Positions 8,702-16,377 of a stretch of DNA of 32,578 bases are shown piece after piece (the first letter of the stretch is position 1; every line of letters starts with the position of its first letter). Source of the stretch: Acholeplasmatales bacterium (lineage in GTDB: Bacteria > Bacillota_I > Bacilli_A > Acholeplasmatales > Anaeroplasmataceae); the NCBI GenBank assembly GCA_900767915.1, contig CAAGAX010000010.1:1-32578 (forward strand). The letters are read 5' to 3'. The notes beneath the pieces are model-generated. The model searched no databases. It was not told the DNA's origin and worked only from the letters and a program-made list of their open reading frames with translations. A program made the position numbers and the translations under genes.

Positions 8702-9541
8702 ATGAGAATTATAACAGATTCAGCAAGTGATATAACACAAGAGGAAGCAAAGAAATTAAATATAGATGTTATTCCATTATTAGTAGAATTTAATGGTAAA
8801 TCATATCAGGATGGAATAGATATTTCAAAAGAAGAGTTTTATAATAAGTTAATAGATTATGATGACATACCTAAAACAAGTATGATAACAAGCTATCGCT
8901 TTTCTACCTATTTTGAAAAATATAAAGATGAAGAAATAATTTATATTGGCTTATCTAAAAAGCTATCTAATAGCTTTAATCAGGCAATTCTAGCTAAAGA
9001 TGATAAAGAAAATATTCATTTAATTGATTCAAAAAATGTTGCAATGGGACAAAGAATTTTAGTTGAATATGCAGTAAGGCTAAGAGATGCTAATAAGGAT
9101 GTTAATTATATTATTAATGAAGTCGAAAAATGTAAAAATAACATTGAGGTTATTGCATTATTAGATACATTAGAATATTTACAAAAGGGTGGAAGAATAT
9201 CTAAAACAGTAGCTTTTGCTGGAAAAATATTAACTATTAAGCCAGTGGTTGGAGTTGTAGATGGAAAAGTAGAGCTAGTTGGAAAGGCAAGAGGCTCTAA
9301 AAATGGTAACAATTTATTAAGAGAATTAATAGAAAAATCTGGTGGAATAGATTTTGATATGCCATTTTCTTTAGGCTTTAGTGGAGTATCTAGCTTCACT
9401 TTAGATAATTATATAAATAATAGTAAGGATTTATATGAAAATTATAATGCTAGTCTTCCTATTTCAATGATAGGACCTACAATAGGTACTCATGTTGGCC
9501 CTAATGCCATAGGAATAGCTTTTTTTTCTAAAAACAAATAA
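8702..9541 (+). CDS. DegV family fatty-acid-binding protein (FakB-type)
   Basis: DegV proteins hold a fatty acid while the kinase FakA phosphorylates it to acyl-phosphate. The fold signatures are visible: IITDSASDIT at the N-terminus (residues 3-12), IPL at 25-27, the loop KTSMITSYRFS (about 58-70), an IGLSKKLSNSFNQA block (about 82-96), and the typical LDTLEYLQKGGRIS (about 155-168) leading to LTIKPVV. At 279 aa it is full length. AAGGAG lies just upstream of the ATG. It is a single-gene unit with its own strong promoter and palindrome. FakA is encoded about 5 kb downstream and PlsX further on, so a shared lipid pathway is likely. The fatty acid preferred cannot be read from the sequence. 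Confidence 0.88.
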   Translation: MRIITDSASDITQEEAKKLNIDVIPLLVEFNGKSYQDGIDISKEEFYNKLIDYDDIPKTSMITSYRFSTYFEKYKDEEIIYIGLSKKLSNSFNQAILAKDDKENIHLIDSKNVAMGQRILVEYAVRLRDANKDVNYIINEVEKCKNNIEVIALLDTLEYLQKGGRISKTVAFAGKILTIKPVVGVVDGKVELVGKARGSKNGNNLLRELIEKSGGIDFDMPFSLGFSGVSSFTLDNYINNSKDLYENYNASLPISMIGPTIGTHVGPNAIGIAFFSKNK

Positions 9542-9544
9542 GTC

Positions 9545-9573
9545 TTGCATATTTATTAAATATTTCTTATAAT
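9545..9573 (+). promoter_or_regulatory. Promoter of rlmN
   Basis: TTGCAT (9545-9550), a 17-base spacer, TATAAT (9568-9573). GGTGATA starts 8 bases later, so the leader is about ten bases long. Confidence 0.7.
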
Positions 9574-9591
9574 ACCTTACGGTGATATAAA

Positions 9592-10620
9592 GTGGAAAGC
9601 ATCTATGGATATACAGAAGAAATGTTAAAGGATTACTTAGTATCAAAAGGTGAAAAGCCTTTTAGAGCGTCTCAAATAATTGAATGGCTTTATAGACATA
9701 AAATTGAGTCATTTGATGAAATGACTAATGTAAAAAAATCATTTATCGAAGAATTAAAGAAGGATTTTACATTAGATACACTAGAGGTTGTTACATCACA
9801 AAAATCATTTGATGGCACACAAAAGTTTTTATTTAGATTAAGTGATGGTAATTTAATTGAGACAGTATTAATGAATCATGATTATGGTTATAGTGTTTGT
9901 GTTACAACTGAAGTTGGATGTAATATGGGGTGTATGTTTTGCGCTTCAGGCATGAAAAAGAAACTAAGAAACTTAGATACTTTTGAAATAGTATTACAGG
10001 TTTTAACAGTTTCAAAGCTAGCTAATGTTAGAGTTAGTCATGTTGTTGTAATGGGAATTGGAGAACCATTTGATAACTATGAAAATGTCATAAAATTTAT
10101 TAAAATAGTAAATTACCCATTAGGCTTAGAAATAGGAGCTAGACACATAACTGTATCTACATGTGGACTTGTAGAAAAAATAAAAGAATATTCTTTATTT
10201 GACCTACAGGTTAATCTTGCAATATCCTTACACGCTCCTAATAATGAAATTAGAAATCAAATTATGCCAATTAATAAGGCTTATCCTATAGAAAAATTAA
10301 TTGACGCAATAAAGTATTATATTGATAAAACAAATAGAAGAGTTACAATAGAATATATTTTAATTAAGGATTTAAATGATACTAAAGAATGTGCAAATGA
10401 GCTTGCTGATTTATTACATGGAATGAATGTATATGTTAATTTAATTCCATATAATGAGGTAAAGGAAAAGCCTTTTAAAAGATCAACTAAGGATTCGATG
10501 GTTGCCTTCTTTGATATTTTAAAGAAAAGAAGAATAAATGTTCAATTACGTAAGGAACAAGGTGGAGATATTGATGCTGCTTGTGGACAATTACGTAGTA
10601 AGCATATGAATAATAATTAA
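9592..10620 (+). CDS. rlmN: 23S rRNA (adenine2503-C2)-methyltransferase / tRNA A37 methylase
   Basis: Radical-SAM enzyme that methylates C2 of A2503 in 23S rRNA, and A37 in some tRNAs. The [4Fe-4S] motif CxxxCxxC is at C110, C114 and C117 (CNMGCMFC). SAM-binding segments GIGEPFDNYENV and HITVSTCGLV follow. The C-terminal catalytic Cys lies in DAACGQL (about residue 336). At 342 aa it is standard. The start is GTG at 9592, set by GGTGATA at 9581-9587. No ATG fits the family N-terminus better. rlmN heads the rsgA-rpe-rpmB-fakA block as in Bacillus. Confidence 0.96.
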   Translation: MESIYGYTEEMLKDYLVSKGEKPFRASQIIEWLYRHKIESFDEMTNVKKSFIEELKKDFTLDTLEVVTSQKSFDGTQKFLFRLSDGNLIETVLMNHDYGYSVCVTTEVGCNMGCMFCASGMKKKLRNLDTFEIVLQVLTVSKLANVRVSHVVVMGIGEPFDNYENVIKFIKIVNYPLGLEIGARHITVSTCGLVEKIKEYSLFDLQVNLAISLHAPNNEIRNQIMPINKAYPIEKLIDAIKYYIDKTNRRVTIEYILIKDLNDTKECANELADLLHGMNVYVNLIPYNEVKEKPFKRSTKDSMVAFFDILKKRRINVQLRKEQGGDIDAACGQLRSKHMNNN

Positions 10621-10731
10621 TTAATAGGTATATAAATATTTACTTTAAGAAAAAATAATATTGGTGATAACATGAAATTTATTAAGCTTTTATGAATTAC
10701 TAATATTATTTTTTTATTTTTTATTATATTT

Positions 10732-11355
10732 ATGATGTTTTTTTACCCTAAAATAATAAAAAGAAATATTGTTATTGTTCCTAAAATTGAGTCAAATGAT
10801 GAAAAAGAAATTGTCAAAAATTTAACTAAGCTAGGACTTAATGTAAAAATTAATAATACAGAATTATCTTATTATTACACAATGCCAGGTGAAGGAATGA
10901 CTATATATGAGGGAGAAGAAATATTATTATTTAAGCCTAATATAACTAATCGTAAATATAAAAGCTTTATTAATGAAATATATGATGATAAGGTAATTAA
11001 TTATTTTAATAAATTAAATATTAAGGTTATAGTTGAATATATTGAAAGTATGAAGCCTAAGAATACAATATTATCTCAGGATAAGGTAGATGAAGTGATT
11101 AATGAAAATGATACTATTCATTTGATTTTAGCTAAAGAATATGAATATGTCAAAATGCCAAATTTAATTGGAATGAATATAGAAAAAGCCATTGAAAGAT
11201 TAAAAAAGCTTAACCTTGAATATACTATAATTTATTTTGAATCAATATTTGAGGATGATTTAGTAATATATCAAGAAATTGAAGCTGGTAGTTTAGTTTA
11301 CATAAAAAATTCCTCAAGAATTGAAATTTACGTATCTAAAAATTATCTATATTAA
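10732..11355 (+). CDS. PASTA-repeat protein at the prkC locus, kinase domain absent; N-terminus interrupted by an in-frame TGA
   Basis: PASTA domains bind peptidoglycan fragments outside the cell in PrkC-type Ser/Thr kinases. Three PASTA-like repeats are visible: about residues 12-68, 70-136 and 140-205, the last with MPNLIGMNIEKAIERLKKLNL. No kinase domain is present here or nearby. The position between rlmN and rsgA is exactly where prpC-prkC sit in Bacillus. The ATG at 10732 has no ribosome binding site. The natural start is ATG 10672, 2 bases after GGTGATA (10663-10669) and in the same frame. It reads MKFIKLL, then TGA at 10693-10695, then a hydrophobic stretch (ITNIIFLFFIIFMMFF) that looks like the membrane anchor. 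The gene is therefore either a fresh pseudogene, read through, or a remnant starting inside the anchor. Confidence 0.75.
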   Translation: MMFFYPKIIKRNIVIVPKIESNDEKEIVKNLTKLGLNVKINNTELSYYYTMPGEGMTIYEGEEILLFKPNITNRKYKSFINEIYDDKVINYFNKLNIKVIVEYIESMKPKNTILSQDKVDEVINENDTIHLILAKEYEYVKMPNLIGMNIEKAIERLKKLNLEYTIIYFESIFEDDLVIYQEIEAGSLVYIKNSSRIEIYVSKNYLY

Positions 11356-11375
11356 ACTATTAAATTTATTTAAAG

Positions 11376-11386
11376 TATGATATAAT
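11376..11386 (+). promoter_or_regulatory. Extended -10 promoter of rsgA-rpe
   Basis: TGATATAAT at 11378-11386 is an extended -10 with no good -35. The ribosome binding site (AGAGGT) and the ATG at 11418 follow. Confidence 0.55.
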
Positions 11387-11417
11387 CAACAAGGAAATTT
11401 ATTTATTAGAGGTATAC

Positions 11418-12335
11418 ATGCAAGAGGGAAGAATAATTAATTTAAATGGTGGAGTTTACAAGGTTGAATTAGCTGATGGTAATATTATATCAGTTAAGGC
11501 AAGAGGTAAACTTAGAAGTGAAAAAAAACAAATAGTTAATGATAAATCATTGAGTAAAAAAGCTAGTATGACAACTATAAAGAATTCTCCTAAGGTTGGA
11601 GATATAGCTGTGATAGATAATGATATGATTGATCATTATCTACCTAGGAAAAATGAAATGATTAGACCTGATATAGCTAATGTAGATCAGATATTATTAG
11701 TTTTTGCTTCTAAGGAACCTGATTTCTCATTTTATTTATTAGATTTATTTTTAGTAAATATTTTAAATCAAAAAATAGAACCACTTATTGTTATTTCTAA
11801 AATTGATAAATTAGATGCTGATGAATTAGATAGCTTAAAGAAATCTATGAATTATTATGTTAAGCTTGGCTATAGAGTGTTATATGTTAATAGCTTAACT
11901 AATGAAGGAATAGAGGATGTTAAAAAAGAATTAATTGGTAAGGTTACTGTACTTTCCGGTCAAACAGGTGCTGGTAAATCGACATTGATAAATTCTATAT
12001 ATCCTAACTTCTCATTAAAGACTAATGAGATTTCATTTGCTTTAGGTAGAGGAAAGCATACAACAAGAGAAATAAATTTATATCCATTTATAGGTCATGG
12101 ATATATTGGAGATACTCCTGGTTTTTCTAAATTGGATTTACTTGGTGTTTCTACTGATGAGCTTGATGGCTTATTTATTGAATTTAAAAATCATTTTTGT
12201 AAATTCAAAGATTGTAAGCATACTAATAATACTAAGGGCTGCGGAGTTATTGAAGCCGTTAATAATGGGGAAATATTAAAATCAAGATATGAAAGCTATT
12301 TAAGAATGCTAGAATTAAAAGGAGAAAGAAAATGA
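11418..12335 (+). CDS. rsgA: Ribosome small subunit-dependent GTPase A
   Basis: Circularly permuted GTPase that acts in late 30S assembly. It has an N-terminal OB fold (1-75), then the permuted G motifs: G4 SKID (127-130), G1 GQTGAGKS (181-188) and G3 DTPG (232-235). The C-terminal zinc site has ligands C261, C266, H268 and C275. The length of 305 aa is normal. Its end overlaps the rpe start by four bases (ATGA), so the two are co-translated. Its location between the prkC-derived gene and rpe matches Bacillus (cpgA). Confidence 0.96.
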   Translation: MQEGRIINLNGGVYKVELADGNIISVKARGKLRSEKKQIVNDKSLSKKASMTTIKNSPKVGDIAVIDNDMIDHYLPRKNEMIRPDIANVDQILLVFASKEPDFSFYLLDLFLVNILNQKIEPLIVISKIDKLDADELDSLKKSMNYYVKLGYRVLYVNSLTNEGIEDVKKELIGKVTVLSGQTGAGKSTLINSIYPNFSLKTNEISFALGRGKHTTREINLYPFIGHGYIGDTPGFSKLDLLGVSTDELDGLFIEFKNHFCKFKDCKHTNNTKGCGVIEAVNNGEILKSRYESYLRMLELKGERK

Positions 12336-12970
12336 AGGTATCACTATCTATTTTAACTGTTGATTATTATAATATTGAAAATTCTTTAAAGGATATTATT
12401 TCTGATTTGGATTATATTCATATGGATGTAATGGATGGAGTATTTGTTCCTAATATTTCTTTTGGATATTCATTTATAGGGGCTTTAAATAAAAAAATTG
12501 ATACTATAATTGACACTCATTTAATGATAATGAATCCTGATAAATATATAGAACAATTTGCAAAAGCTGGTAGTGATTATATTACATTCCATGTTGAAGC
12601 TGATTGTGATATCAAAAAAACTATTGATTTAATTCATTCTTATGGTGTGAAGGCTGGTATTTCTATTAAGCCTAAAACTAATGTAGGTGATATTTTAGAA
12701 TATTTACCATTAGTTGATATGGTATTAGTAATGAGTGTTGAGCCAGGCTTTGGTGGTCAAAGCTTTATGCCTAATTCAATTGATAAATGTAAGGAATTAA
12801 AGAGCTTAAAGGAAAAAAATGGATATAGCTATTTAATTAATATTGATGGTGGTATTAATGATAAGACTGCTACTTTAATAGCTCCTTATGTTGATTTAGC
12901 TGTTAGTGGCTCTTATATTTGTAACAATAGTAATCCACGTGAAGCATTAAATAAACTTATGAATATTTAA
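12332..12970 (+). CDS. rpe: Ribulose-phosphate 3-epimerase
   Basis: Interconverts ribulose-5-phosphate and xylulose-5-phosphate in the pentose phosphate pathway. The TIM-barrel signatures are present: HMDVMDGVFVPNISFG (H30 and D32 as metal ligands), DTHLMI with H63, the phosphate-binding loop VEPGFGGQSF, and INIDGGIN near residue 170. At 212 aa it is standard. GGAGAAAG in the rsgA end serves as ribosome binding site, and the genes overlap by ATGA. The thiN gene that usually follows is absent. The SpoVM-like peptide comes next. Confidence 0.95.
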   Translation: MKVSLSILTVDYYNIENSLKDIISDLDYIHMDVMDGVFVPNISFGYSFIGALNKKIDTIIDTHLMIMNPDKYIEQFAKAGSDYITFHVEADCDIKKTIDLIHSYGVKAGISIKPKTNVGDILEYLPLVDMVLVMSVEPGFGGQSFMPNSIDKCKELKSLKEKNGYSYLINIDGGINDKTATLIAPYVDLAVSGSYICNNSNPREALNKLMNI

Positions 12971-13003
12971 TATATAATTTCATATGATAGAATGGTGATT
13001 AAT

Positions 13004-13084
13004 TTGAAATGCCATCTCATCATAATTTATTTACCAAGGTCAATTTCTTCACTTTGGAATAAGATTTTTAAGAAAAGAGGATAA
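13004..13084 (+). CDS. 26-codon SpoVM-like amphipathic peptide
   Basis: A short frame starts at TTG (13004-13006), 4 bases after GGTGAT (12994-12999), and ends at TAA 13082-13084. It encodes 26 residues, the same length as Bacillus SpoVM. The peptide begins MK, has a short hydrophobic N-terminal part, an LPR at residues 10-12 that matches the LPK of SpoVM, and then an amphipathic helix with a basic end (KIFKKRG). Position is the strongest argument: it lies after rpe and before rpmB, where spoVM sits in Bacillus. SpoVM marks the curved forespore membrane and anchors the SpoIVA coat base. Sequence identity is low, and the TTG start and short length leave room for doubt. The terminator stem begins inside its last codons. 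Confidence 0.6.
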   Translation: MKCHLIIIYLPRSISSLWNKIFKKRG

Positions 13085-13099
13085 TACCTCTTTTTTTTT
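13073..13099 (+). terminator. Terminator after rsgA-rpe-SpoVM-like unit
   Basis: AAAAGAGG (13073-13080), loop ATAATA, CCTCTTTT (13087-13094) running into a T tract to 13099. It overlaps the stop codon of the small peptide. Confidence 0.9.
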
Positions 13100-13135
13100 C
13101 TTTTAAAAAATGATATATTTTTTTTGGTGATATAT

Positions 13136-13969
13136 ATGATAAAGAATGAATTTGTAAAATTATATAATGGAGTAAATATGCCTATTATAGGCTTTGGTAC
13201 ATGGCAAAGTAGTAGTGTTGATGCTTATAACTCTGTATTATGGGCATTAGAGGCTGGTTATAGACATATTGATACTGCTTATGTTTATGGAAATGAAGTA
13301 GAAGTAGGAAAAGCTATAAAGGATTCAGGCATAACAAGAAATGAAATATTTTTAACAACTAAATGTCCTGCAGAAATTAAAAGCTATGATGGAGCTAAGA
13401 AGCATTTTTTTGAATCCTTAAAGAATCTTGATACTGATTATATTGATCTATATTTGATTCATGCCCCATGGCCTTGGAATAATGTTGGTTTAGATTGTAC
13501 AAGTGGTAATTGTGAAGTATGGAAGGCAATAGTAGAATTATATAATGAGGGCTTAATTAAAAGTATAGGTGTATCTAATTTTCATATTAAGGATATAGAG
13601 GCAATTACAAAATATACTAATGTAGCTCCTATGGTAAACCAAATTAGATATTTTATCGGAAATACTCAAAATGAACTAACCTCTTATTGTCAAAATCATA
13701 ATATTATTGTAGAAGCTTATTCTCCTTTAGCAACAGGAAAGCTTTTAGATAATCTAGATTTAAATAATATCGCAAAAAAATATAATGTTAGTATTCCAAA
13801 GCTATGCATTAGATATTGTATTGAAAAGAATACTGTACCATTACCAAAGAGCATTCATAAGGAAAGAATAATTGAAAATTTAGATGTTGATTTTAAAATT
13901 TCTAAAGAAGATTTAGATATTCTTGATAGAATTCGTGATGAAGCTTTGGATAAGCCGTTAAGAAGTTAA
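13136..13969 (+). CDS. Aldo/keto reductase
   Basis: NAD(P)H-dependent carbonyl reductase of the AKR superfamily (AKR5-like, 2,5-diketogluconate reductase/glyoxal reductase group). The substrate cannot be told. The catalytic tetrad is complete: D46, Y51 (DTAYVYGNE), K76 (TTKCP) and H109 (LIHAPW). The cofactor-side motifs IGVSNF and PLPKS are also present. I start at ATG 13136, 3 bases after GGTGATA (13126-13132), rather than the TTG at 13124 that overlaps the T tract. At 277 aa it is normal. A likely -10 (TATATT, 13114-13119) lies just upstream, so it is probably its own unit. It appears inserted between the spoVM position and rpmB relative to Bacillus. Confidence 0.9.
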   Translation: MIKNEFVKLYNGVNMPIIGFGTWQSSSVDAYNSVLWALEAGYRHIDTAYVYGNEVEVGKAIKDSGITRNEIFLTTKCPAEIKSYDGAKKHFFESLKNLDTDYIDLYLIHAPWPWNNVGLDCTSGNCEVWKAIVELYNEGLIKSIGVSNFHIKDIEAITKYTNVAPMVNQIRYFIGNTQNELTSYCQNHNIIVEAYSPLATGKLLDNLDLNNIAKKYNVSIPKLCIRYCIEKNTVPLPKSIHKERIIENLDVDFKISKEDLDILDRIRDEALDKPLRS

Positions 13970-13991
13970 ATTAATAATTATAATATTAATT

Positions 13992-14022
13992 GCATTAGGA
14001 TTTTATTTCTAATGCTTTTTTT
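13992..14022 (+). terminator. Terminator of the aldo/keto reductase gene
   Basis: GCATTAG (13992-13998), a 10-base loop, CTAATGC (14009-14015), then seven T. Confidence 0.9.
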
Positions 14023-14032
14023 ATTTGAAAAA

Positions 14033-14066
14033 AGCTATAAACTCTTAATGAAATGAATTTATAGCT
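14033..14066 (-). terminator. Second, outer terminator hairpin for rpmB (minus strand)
   Basis: A 9-bp inverted repeat, AGCTATAAA (14033-14041) and TTTATAGCT (14058-14066). On the minus strand a T-rich tail follows. It lies beyond the main rpmB terminator and faces the reductase terminator. Confidence 0.5.
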
Positions 14067-14087
14067 TAATTTATGCTCTATAAAAAG

Positions 14088-14110
14088 CAAAAAAACTGGC
14101 TTAGCCAGTT
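14088..14110 (-). terminator. Terminator of rpmB (minus strand)
   Basis: On the minus strand, AACTGGC (14110-14104), loop TAA, GCCAGTT (14100-14094) is followed by a T run (the A run 14088-14095 on the + strand). Confidence 0.93.
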
Positions 14111-14133
14111 AGATGCGCATTTAATTCGAGCAA

Positions 14134-14322
14134 TTATGCTCTTTCAATATTTCCCTTCTTTAAAGCTCTAGCAGAAACTTTAACCTTCTTAACGTTTCCG
14201 TTTTCATCTTTAATATGTACTGTTTGAAGGTTAGCCTTCCAAGTACGACGAGTAGCATTTAAAGCGTGAGATCTCTTGTTACCAGTAATAGTTGTTTTAC
14301 CAGTAATGTAACACTTTGCCAT
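14134..14322 (-). CDS. rpmB: 50S ribosomal protein L28
   Basis: L28 binds near the E site of the large ribosomal subunit. The 62-aa product starts MAKCYITGK, carries the family motif HALNATRRTWKANLQ (about residues 19-33), and has the expected basic C-terminus. A textbook ribosome binding site AAGGAGGT lies just before the ATG on the minus strand. It is the only minus-strand gene in the window, as in Bacillus, where rpmB also opposes its neighbours. It is a single-gene unit with a consensus-like promoter and a strong terminator. The divergent neighbour yloU (Asp23 family) found in Bacillus is missing here. Confidence 0.97.
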   Translation of the reverse strand: MAKCYITGKTTITGNKRSHALNATRRTWKANLQTVHIKDENGNVKKVKVSARALKKGNIERA

Positions 14323-14360
14323 GTTTTAACCTCCTTGTGTGAATTTAATTCAGCCATAAT

Positions 14361-14389
14361 AGTATACTCTAATTTATATTAATATTCAA
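14361..14389 (-). promoter_or_regulatory. Promoter of rpmB
   Basis: Read on the minus strand: TTGAAT (14389-14384), a 17-base spacer, TATACT (14366-14361). The leader to the ATG is about 30 bases. Confidence 0.85.
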
Positions 14390-14469
14390 GTTTTTTTTTA
14401 AAAAAAGCATATTTTTGAATTAAAAAATATAAAAATTATATATGTAAGGCTATAAAAGTATATATTAAT

Positions 14470-14498
14470 TTGACATTTAAACCAAAAAGTGATATAAA
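14470..14498 (+). promoter_or_regulatory. Distal promoter of fakA
   Basis: TTGACA (14470-14475), a 17-base spacer, TATAAA (14493-14498). It would give a leader of about 210 bases. I see no known riboswitch in that leader, and no gene in 14390-14714. Confidence 0.65.
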
Positions 14499-14662
14499 TT
14501 TAATGAAAAATTGTTTATGCAATACTTTTTAAATAAATTTTTTATGTCTAAATTTTTTTAGCGCTTTATTTATGTGTATTTTGTGTATCCTAATAAGGTG
14601 GGATGATTAGAATATAGGTTTTAGATTTTTTGAAAAAAATCATTTGAAATTATTTTTTGAAT

Positions 14663-14691
14663 TTGACGACTTAGTCGTTTCCGTATATATT
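14663..14691 (+). promoter_or_regulatory. Proximal promoter of fakA with overlapping palindrome
   Basis: TTGACG (14663-14668), a 17-base spacer, TATATT (14686-14691). A perfect palindrome ACGACT-T-AGTCGT (14666-14678) overlaps the -35 element and spacer, a plausible repressor site. The ribosome binding site GAGGAGG lies between the promoter and the ATG at 14715. Confidence 0.6.
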
Positions 14692-14714
14692 AAATGTTTT
14701 AGAGGAGGATTACC

Positions 14715-16331
14715 ATGAGTAGTATAAATGTTACACTATTTAGAAAAATGGTAATAAACGGAGCTATTAATCTTAAAAATAATCATAAAGAGGTTGATGA
14801 GCTTAACGTTTTCCCAGTACCTGATGGAGATACTGGTACAAATATGTCAATGACTGTAATGTCAGGAGTTACAGAATTAAATAATATTGAAACAAGTTCT
14901 ATTGTTGATGCTGCAAAGGTATTATCAAGAGGAGCATTAATGGGAGCTAGAGGAAATTCTGGTGTTATTTTATCTCAATTTTTTAGAGGATTATATGTTG
15001 GAATTAAAGAGCTTCAACATGATTCTTTGTCAATTGAAGATTTAATGTATTGCTTAGAATCAGGATGTAAAATTGCTTATAAAGCTGTTATGGAGCCAGT
15101 TGAGGGAACAATATTAACTGTTGTTAGAGTAGCAGCAGAGAACACAAGAGCTCGAATTGATGAATTTAATTCCCCAGAGGAATTATTAGAGGCTTATTTA
15201 GATGAAGCAAAGAAGGCTTTAGCTACTACTCCCGAATTATTACCAGTATTAAAAGAAGCTGGAGTTGTAGATTCTGGTGGAGCTGGATTTGTTAAAATTG
15301 TTGAAGGAATGGTAATGGCACTTCATGGAGAAATTCTTGAGGTTAGTGATTCTGTACATGAGAATAAGAAGAAGCTTGAAAATGAATCTAAATTTGGATA
15401 TTGTGTTGAGCTTATAGTTGATTTAAAGAAGCCTGAGGTATTTGAAAAGAATGATTTCAAATCAGCTTTATCATTATTAGGTGATGATATTGTATTAGTT
15501 CGTGAAGAAAAAATAATTAAGCTTCATATTCATACAAATAGACCTGGTAGAGTAATTGAAATAGCTCAAAAATCTGGTGAATTTATTAAGAGTAAGATTG
15601 AAAATTTAAAATTTAGCCATAATCTTTTAGCTGATGGAGCTTTATCAAGCTCTTCTAAAAAAGAACCTAAAAAGAAATTTGCATTAATTGCAGTATGCTT
15701 TGGAGAAGGAATTGTATCAACATTTAAGGATTTAGGAGTTGACTTCATTATTGAAGGTGGACAAACAATGAATCCATCTACAGAAGCATTCGTTGATGCA
15801 ATTAAGAATGTTAATGCTGAAAATGTTATTATTATTCCAAATAATGGTAATGTTGTTATGGCCGCAAAGCAAGCAGCTTCTATGGTTAAGAATTGTCGTG
15901 TTGAAGTAATAAAAGCTAAAACAATAGCTCAAGGATATGTTTCTTTAATTAATTTTAATCCTGAAGGAACTATGGAAGAAAATATAGAGGCAATGACAGA
16001 AGAAATGGAGCATGTTGTTACTGGCGAGGTTACATATTCAATTAGAGATACTGAAATTGGTGGTGTAAAGATTACTGCTGGTGATTATATGGGCATTTCT
16101 AATGGTGAGATTATTGTTTCTACAAAGGAAAGAAAAGATGCATTAATTAAGCTTTTAGAAAGCTCAATTAATGAGGATTCTCAAATTGTTACTTTCTTTT
16201 GTGGCACTGATGCACCAAAGGATGAGGTGGATGAGCTTGAGGATTTATGTATGAAGCTTAATCCAAATATTGATGTTGAAATAATTTCTGGTAAGCAGGA
16301 TATTTATTCCTATATTATTGCCTTTGAATAA
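14715..16331 (+). CDS. fakA: Fatty acid kinase catalytic subunit FakA (DhaL/DAK-phosphatase domain protein, YloV)
   Basis: Uses ATP to phosphorylate fatty acids presented by DegV/FakB proteins, giving acyl-phosphate for phospholipid synthesis. The N-terminal DhaL kinase domain (about 10-200) carries the nucleotide/Mg motif FPVPDGDTGTNM (residues 33-44) and the RGALMGARGNSGVILSQ block (about 76-92). The middle and C-terminal parts match the YloV family, including a DegV-like region from about 320 (FALIAVCFGEGI, IEGGQTMNPSTEAF). At 538 aa it is full length. Location before recG matches Bacillus yloV. The gene has two candidate promoters and its own terminator. A FakB candidate is at 8702-9541. 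Confidence 0.94.
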   Translation: MSSINVTLFRKMVINGAINLKNNHKEVDELNVFPVPDGDTGTNMSMTVMSGVTELNNIETSSIVDAAKVLSRGALMGARGNSGVILSQFFRGLYVGIKELQHDSLSIEDLMYCLESGCKIAYKAVMEPVEGTILTVVRVAAENTRARIDEFNSPEELLEAYLDEAKKALATTPELLPVLKEAGVVDSGGAGFVKIVEGMVMALHGEILEVSDSVHENKKKLENESKFGYCVELIVDLKKPEVFEKNDFKSALSLLGDDIVLVREEKIIKLHIHTNRPGRVIEIAQKSGEFIKSKIENLKFSHNLLADGALSSSSKKEPKKKFALIAVCFGEGIVSTFKDLGVDFIIEGGQTMNPSTEAFVDAIKNVNAENVIIIPNNGNVVMAAKQAASMVKNCRVEVIKAKTIAQGYVSLINFNPEGTMEENIEAMTEEMEHVVTGEVTYSIRDTEIGGVKITAGDYMGISNGEIIVSTKERKDALIKLLESSINEDSQIVTFFCGTDAPKDEVDELEDLCMKLNPNIDVEIISGKQDIYSYIIAFE

Positions 16332-16338
16332 GAGAAAT

Positions 16339-16366
16339 GAAAGACTGGTTATCCGGTCTTTTTTTT
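16339..16366 (+). terminator. Terminator between fakA and recG
   Basis: AAGACTGG (about 16341-16348), loop TTAT, CCGGTCTT (16353-16360) with one G-U pair, then a T run. The recG ribosome binding site (TTGGAG) follows immediately, so recG is probably expressed by read-through. Confidence 0.85.
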
Positions 16367-16377
16367 GGAGTTTTTTT

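Noticed and set aside
9106..9399. 97-codon minus-strand frame inside degV
   Set aside because: Mirrors the DegV coding sequence, has no start signals, and its Pro/Ser/Leu-rich composition is typical of shadow frames in AT-rich genes.
10672..11355. Mycoplasma-type genetic code (TGA = Trp) for the whole window
   Set aside because: dnaE, the XRE regulator and the InlB-repeat gene end in TGA at sensible places, no other gene contains an in-frame TGA, and TGG is used for Trp throughout.
12097..12279. 60-codon + frame inside rsgA
   Set aside because: Out-of-frame overlap with the conserved G3 and zinc-site region of RsgA.
14499..14714. Riboswitch in the fakA leader
   Set aside because: Some pairing is possible (CCTAAT...ATTAG), but no conserved core of a known class is recognisable and no terminator/antiterminator pair is present.
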